Assembly: GCA_026826555.1 (NCBI GenBank)
Contig: JAKSZT010053836.1
Span: 7,741,356-7,805,355, forward strand
Source: Tolypeutes matacus
Taxonomy: Eukaryota; Chordata; Mammalia; Cingulata; Chlamyphoridae
Direction: 5' to 3'
Length of the DNA stretch: 64,000 nucleotides
The position numbers and the translations under genes were made by a program. The notes below the pieces were generated by a model. It saw only the letters and a list, made by a program, of their open reading frames with translations, ran no database searches and was not told the origin of the DNA. Every line of letters starts with the position of its first letter. Within the stretch, counting starts at the first letter, position 1. Positions 58,601-64,000 of the stretch are shown here, in pieces.

Positions 58601-60605
58601 TTGCATTAAAATTTTTTTATAATTGAGTATTGCATACATAAAGAAAAGTGAACAAAACATAAATTTATAGCTCAATAAATTATCATAAAGCAAACATCCC
58701 GCAGCAACTACCCTAGTCAATAAATAGAAGATTCTGTCCCAGAAGCTTATCTCACTACCCCCTTCCACCATCCCAAAGATAACCACTACTATAACACTGT
58801 GATTATAGTTCTAAAACTATGATCATTTTGTCTACTTTTGATCTTTATATAAATCAAATAAAACAGTATATATCCTATTATGTCTGGAATCTTCCACTTG
58901 ATATGTTTGTAAGACTCATCCATGTTATTGTATGTTGCTGTAGTTCATATTCATACTATAGCATATTATAATATACCATAATTTATTTTCTAGTCTACCA
59001 TTGATGGACAAACAATGTTGCTCCAAATACTTAAAAAAATTTCTTTTGATTTGTTTCACCTCATTGATTTTCTTTTTCTTTCCTTTTTTTTTTTTTTTTT
59101 TAAGTGAATTCAAGGTATAGAACATTTCTCTCACTCCAAAAGATTCCCATGCCTTTTCCAAGTTATTTACTCCCCCTGCCTATTGTAGCTATTCTGACTA
59201 ATCACCAGAGATCAGTTTTGCATGTTCTTGAACTTTATATTAATGGTACCATACAGTACACACTCTTGTATCTTCTTTCATTGTTTTTGAGCTTCATCCA
59301 TAGTTTTGCATGTATTGATATTTTGGACTTTTTTATTGCTGTGTAGTAGGCCACTGTGTGACTATAGAAAAAATATATATATATTTCTTCTGTTGATAGA
59401 CATTTGGGTTATTGCCAGTTTGAATCTTTGTTAATAAAGCTATTATGCATATTTTGTACCTGGCTTTTGGTAGGCACATATACACATGTACTTATTTCTC
59501 TTGGGTAGTAGAATTGCTAGGTTATAGGGTAGATGTGTATTTCACGTTATTGGGAATTGCCAAATAGTAACATAACTTTTCATAAAGTGTATAAAAGTTC
59601 AACTTGCTCCACATCCTTGGCAACACATTGTATTAACAGTTTTTTTTTGTTATGTTTTGTTTTTTAATTTTGGCCATTCCAGTGGTTGTAGTGGTATTTC
59701 AGTGTGGTTTTTATTTGATTATAATGCAATTCAGCACGTTTTCATATGTTTTTCGTCCCTTGGCCATCTTCCCTTGTATGTTGTCTGTTTCTGTCTCTTG
59801 TTCTTTGTTTTATTTTTTATTTTGTTTTTTTTTCTGTTGAGTTGCTTTTTCTTACTGATTTGTGTGAGTTCTTTATACACTCTGGACATGTGCCCTATTT
59901 TTGGTTATATGTGTTGCTGATATCCTCTCCTACTCTGGCTTGCCTTTTCCCCCTTTTTTGATTGTATCTTTTGAAAAACAGAAATTCTTAGTTTTAATTT
60001 AGTCCAGTTCTTCAAGTCTTTTTCCTTTATGGTTGTCTCCTTTTAGTGTCCTGTTTAAGAAAACTCTTGGCTACCTCAAAGTCATGAAGATATTTTCTAT
60101 ATTATCTTCTAGAAGCTTCATTCCTTTGCCTTTCACATTGCATCTGTAAGCTACCTGGATTATAAAGTCCTTTTTTTTTTTTTTTTCCAATATGGCTATC
60201 CATTTGACCTAGCACTTGGCCCAACTGCTCAATGTTGCCTTCTTTATCACAAATCAATTACCATATATACATGGGTTTGTTTGGAATCTATTTTGTTACT
60301 TGGGTATGTTGATCTATCCTCTGCTTACATTAACTTGTGCCAGCGTTAACCTCTCTTAATTGCTGTAGTTTTGTAACAACTCTTGATAAATGGAAGTACA
60401 AGTCTTCCCAACTTATTTCCTAAAGAGTTTTGCTATAGTGTTTTGTTTGTTTTGGTTTGCTTTTTGTAGCCCCCTATCAAATCGAGGAATTTCCTTTCTA
60501 TTCCTAATTTGATGAGTTTTTTTCCTTCTTTTTTAATGCATGCATCTTTATATGTGTGTGTGTGTTTTCTTTTTCCCAGGTTCAGGTTAGGTATGAAGGT
60601 TGTGC
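58601..60605 (-). mobile_element. Antisense old L1 fragments
   Basis: 58601-59030 (GTGAACAAAACATAAATTTA; GACTCATCCATGTTATTGTA) and 59100-60605 (CATTTGGGTTATTGCCAGTT; GAATTGCTAGGTTATAGGGT; AAGTCATGAAGATATTTTCT) follow antisense L1M 3'UTR and ORF2 order. Confidence 0.75.
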
Positions 60606-60609
60606 TGGC

Positions 60610-60912
60610 TTCTTTTTCAATTTATTTTTCTATGTTTATTTATTTATTTATTTTTTAAACAAATCAATTTTATTGATACATGTTAATAAAACATACAATT
60701 CATCCAAAGTGTACAGTCAGTGTTATTTGGTATAATCACATAGTTGTGCATTCATCACTTTAATCATTATTAGAGCATTTTCATTGTTTCACTAATAATG
60801 ATAAACAAAAACCAGACAAACAAGAAAATTCTTTACCTTTCATTCGCTCTGTACATAGCTGCTATTTCTGGTTATTTTTGCATATATATGTGTGTATACA
60901 CACACAAACACA

Positions 60913-60950
<38 letters not shown>

Positions 60951-61160
60951 TTTTTTTTTTTTTAAAGCAGTTTTATTGAGATACATTCACATACCCTGTG
61001 ATCTATCCAAAGTATATAATTAGTGGCTTTTCGTATAGTCTTCACCACAAAAATTTTTAGAACAATTTCATTACTCCAAAAAGAAAAATTCCACACCTCT
61101 TAGCAGCCACCTCTCAATCACTCTATCCTTCCCCAGCCTTACTTTTTTTTTTTTTTTTTT
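60610..61160 (-). mobile_element. Two stacked antisense L1 3' ends
   Basis: 60655-60840 (CAATTTTATTGATACATGTT; CATAGTTGTGCATTCATCAC) and 60950-61140 (poly-T, then GCAGTTTTATTGAGATACAT; CAAAGTATATAATTAGTGGC) are separate L1-type 3' ends, each next to AT/CA microsatellites (60896-60947). Confidence 0.7.
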
Positions 61161-61194
61161 TTCCCCAAATCATGAGTGGACATTGAATTTTTTT

Positions 61195-62100
61195 TTTTCA
61201 TCTATTGATTTTTATCCTTATTCAAATGTTTAACTTTTTTGGAATAAATCCAGCTTGCTTGTGATGTGTTATCCTTTATATAAATTGCTAGATTTGGTTT
61301 GCTTATATTTAGTTTAGGATTTTTGCATGAGTGAGATTACTCTGCATTTTTCTTTTCTCTTAATGTCTTTTACTGATTTTAATATCAAGGTTATACTGAC
61401 CTCAAAATGGGTTGGGGAGTATTCTCTTCTTTACTATCTCCTCTAGAAGTTTGTGTCAGGTTGGCATTATTTCTTTTTTAATGTTTGGTAGAATTCACTG
61501 GTAAAGACTTCTGATTCTGGAGTTTCCTTTGTTTGGAAAGTTTGTTTTTTTTTTTTTTTTTAAAAATTTTTTTTTTTTTTTTTTAAGATTTATTTTACGT
61601 TGTTTTTCTTTTATTCATCCCCCACTTCCCCCATATGGTTTGGGTCTGTCTGCTCATTGTTTGCTCACCTTCTCCAGGAGGCACCGGGAACTGAACCCAG
61701 GACCTCCCACATGAGAGGCAAGTGCCCAATGGACTGAGCCACATCCACTCCCCATGGGCTGTGGCGTCTGCTGCTGCCTCTGCTTATTGCAGCGGGGGCG
61801 GAGTCTAGCTCGTTGGGACAGGAGGTGGCTTCTAGCTCATTGCAGTGGGGGTGGCTTCTAGCTCACTGTGGCAGGAGGCGGCAGAAGGTGACCATCTTTT
61901 TTTTTAGGAGGCACCAGGACCCGAACCGGGGACCTCCCATGTGGTAGGCAGACGCCCAAGTGGTTGAGCCACATCTGCTTCTGGAAAGTTTTAAATTACG
62001 GATTGAATTTCTTCACTAGCTATTGAACTTAATATTTTTATTTCTTGTATTCTAGATAATTTTCCTCCTAGGAATTTGTCCATTTCATATAAATTTTTAA
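61195..62100 (-). mobile_element. Antisense L1 ORF2 fragment split by a SINE
   Basis: GGAATAAATCCAGCTTGCTT, GGATTTTTGCATGAGTGAGA and TATACTGACCTCAAAATGGG are antisense L1 ORF2; it continues after the SINE with CTAGGAATTTGTCCATTTCA. Confidence 0.78.
61544..61981 (-). mobile_element. Composite DAS SINE nested in L1, with TSD
   Basis: Minus-strand head (+ strand: GAGCCACATCTGCTTC at the right end), + strand middle with three CTTCTAGCTCA(T/C)TG-like repeats, second tRNA-like unit at 61675-61755, A-tail. TSD TGGAAAGTTT at 61534-61543 and 61982-61991. Confidence 0.9.
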
Positions 62101-62109
62101 AACTTATTG

Positions 62110-62524
62110 GCATAAAGTTCATAATATCCCTTATGAACTTTCTTTTCATTTTGAAATAACATGAGACTTAGAGAAAAGTTGCAAGAATAGAGCAAATAAC
62201 TTTTCTTGAACCACCCAAGAGCAAACTGCAGCCGTAATGTCCCACTACCGCCAAAAGCTCCAGTGTGCATTTTCCATAAACAAGAATACTCTCCTCCATA
62301 ACCACAATACAACCATCAAGTTAGGAAATTAACATTGATGCCTTCCTGTCATCCAATCCAGGGAACCCATTCATATTTTTAAAAGTTTTCTTGAGGTATA
62401 ATAGACACAAAAAACTACACATATTAAAAGGGTACAATTTGATAAGCTTTTGATATATATATTCACCTATGAAGCCATTACTGCAGTCAACATAGTAAAC
62501 ATATCTATCACTGATAAAAGTTTC
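62110..62524 (-). repeat. Old L1 3'-region fragments, antisense
   Basis: TTCATTTTGAAATAACATGA, AGGAAATTAACATTGATGCC and then TTTCTTGAGGTATAATAGAC, GTACAATTTGATAAGCTTTT. Confidence 0.6.
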
Positions 62525-62539
62525 TTTGTGCCCCTTTAT

Positions 62540-62740
62540 TTTTTTTTTTATTTTTAAAAATTTTTTTAAAGATTTTCTTTATTTATTCATTTATCCCCCC
62601 CTTGCTGCTTGTGCTCGCTGGGTCAGCTAACCACGCCGTGCGGGCGGGCTTGCCTTCACCAGGAGGCCCCGGGAACCGAACCCGGGGCCTTCCATATGGT
62701 AAACGGGAGCCCTACTGATTGAGCCACAGCCGCTTCCCAT
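62540..62740 (-). mobile_element. Young DAS SINE with TSD
   Basis: Minus-strand copy of the GCCCGCCCGCACGGCGTGG subfamily; exact 15-bp TSD TTTGTGCCCCTTTAT at 62525-62539 and 62741-62755. Confidence 0.94.
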
Positions 62741-62755
62741 TTTGTGCCCCTTTAT

Positions 62756-63220
62756 AATCTCTGCCTCCCTGGTCCATTTTGAGTTAATTTTTGTATACAG
62801 TAAGAGGCATGACTGAGTTCATTTTCTACATATGGATATAAAATTGTTTTACCACCATTTGTTGAAAGGGATAGTCTTTCTCCACTTGCCTTTGTACCAA
62901 TGTGAAAAAAAAAAAAAAAAAGTCTGTATCTGTGTATGTTTATTTCTATTCCATTCATCTATTTTTTTAAATATATTTTTTAAATTTTTACACCAATACC
63001 ACACTGTCTTGATTATTACAGCTTTATAATAACTCTTGAAATCAGGTCATTTTAGGCCTCCAACTTGTTCTTTTCCAAAGTTGTTTTGGCTATTCTAGGT
63101 CCTTTGCATCTTCACACACATACACACATACAGCCTGTGGAGATTTTGATTGAGATTGGGTTGAATCTATAAAGCAATTTGAAAACAATTGATATCTTAA
63201 TATTGAGTCTTCCAACCCTC
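62756..63220 (-). mobile_element. Antisense L1 ORF2 3' fragment
   Basis: TCCATTTTGAGTTAATTTTT, TTTACCACCATTTGTTGAAA, CACACTGTCTTGATTATTAC and GTTGAATCTATAAAGCAATT are antisense L1 ORF2. Confidence 0.82.
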
Positions 63221-63228
63221 AGTCAATG

Positions 63229-63255
63229 ACACACACACACACACACACACACACA
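63229..63255 (+). repeat. (AC)n microsatellite
   Basis: About 13 AC units at the edge of the L1 fragment. Confidence 0.85.
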
Positions 63256-64000
63256 TAACTTAGTATTTAGCCAGACTCATACTCAAGGAAAGCACTGTGA
63301 AAATTTCTGGAGCTCTTTCTCCATGTAATTCCTCCAAAATTCCAGCTCCCACTCCTTCCCCAAAATTTGGTCTCTATCTTCTGAACAATGAGATCACTGT
63401 ACTTTGTTTGGGATCTCCTCTATGTACCAGTTTATAAAGTGTCCCAAGGGTTCACCTCATTTGTTTTCCTTCTCTCAGGGATTACAGTTCTGTGCTACCT
63501 GTTGTCTAATGTCTGAAAAAAGTTTAATATATTTTACCCAGTTTAATAGCTGCATATGGTGGCAGAGCTTGTCTGGTACCTGTTACTCTGTCATTATTGA
63601 ATATTGTTTTTAACTCTGTAGTTCAGTTAAATACCAACTGTCATGTTGTAGGTTCCCTGGAAGAGCTGATTAATTTTAAGCAGATAATGACATATAATGT
63701 GATCTTGTATATATTAATTTCAGGAGGTGGACTTCAAAAACTATTTTCAAATGAATACTTTCAGTCACATTGATGGTTTATTAATTTACTACAAGTCCTA
63801 TGACATTGTACCATAACTATCTTCTTTTTTTTTTTTTTTTTTTAATTATTCTTTTTCTTGTGTTCTTTCATAACTATCTTCTCTCACCAAATGTTCTTCT
63901 TTTGGCTAGTTATTGGATATCCTTACTTTAGTGATTTTTTTAAAAAATTCTTTGGAGGTAGAGTCTTTATTCTTATATCCCTTATAAGGACAGTTTTTAT
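63256..64000. other. Intronic, nothing firmly recognised
   Basis: Poly-T near 63824-63844; no supported exon or repeat family. Confidence 0.4.

Larger units (their letters stand above)
54237..64000 (+). other. TRUB1: TRUB1 intron 4 (5' part; runs off window)
   Basis: The donor GTATGA follows exon 4 and no acceptor with TRUB1 exon 5 coding sequence is visible. 54237-57200 is mostly unassigned AT-rich sequence with a MIR near 55500-55680 and an old repeat near 56230-56345. From 57673 the intron is dominated by L1 fragments and SINEs. Confidence 0.85.

Noticed and set aside
54237..64000. Search for TRUB1 exon 5 and downstream neighbour gene
   Set aside because: No in-frame continuation with an AG acceptor was found; the intron continues past the window.

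Overview
This is nuclear DNA from a mammal, most likely a xenarthran of the armadillo lineage (Dasypus-like). Two things show it. First, 15 tRNA-derived SINEs carry an A-box-like GTGGCTCA and a B-box-like GGTTCRAnYCC and match the armadillo DAS tRNA-Ala SINE type; there are no primate Alu or rodent B1/B2 elements. Second, the window holds spliced exons of the vertebrate gene TRUB1. The DNA is AT-rich and mostly repeat-derived, as is normal for a mammalian autosome.

Layout. Positions 1-30000 are intergenic and upstream of TRUB1. They hold old L2, MIR and hAT (MER5A/MER20-type) copies, MaLR-type and other LTR remnants, a rearranged antisense L1 at 12283-15000, and an internally deleted antisense L1 at 5990-9845. 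That L1 runs from a monomeric 5'UTR through a broken ORF1 straight to the end of ORF2 and a 3'UTR of three similar blocks. DAS SINEs are scattered through it, most with visible target-site duplications (TSDs). The stretch from about 19600 to 24000 is notably repeat-poor and may hold conserved non-coding sequence.

From about 30100 to 30720 there is a CpG island with the TRUB1 promoter and first exon. TRUB1 (tRNA/mRNA pseudouridine synthase 1) runs on the + strand. Exon 1 (30303-30594), exon 2 (33839-33937), exon 3 (45739-45794) and exon 4 (54155-54236) are all present, with GT-AG borders and compatible phases. They encode the first 176 residues plus one base of the next codon, including the catalytic-Asp motif. 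The rest of the PUS domain lies beyond position 64000. The introns (3.2, 11.8, 8.4 and more than 9.7 kb) are filled with L1, a half-L1 (HAL1), MIR, L2, LTR copies and more SINEs.

TRUB1 is the only protein-coding gene I can support. Almost all other open frames are shadows of SINE/L1 sequence or chance. One 170-codon open frame at 16071-16583 (- strand) is not explained by any repeat I recognise and is flagged. I see no CRISPR array, bacterial operon, rRNA gene or bona fide tRNA gene.
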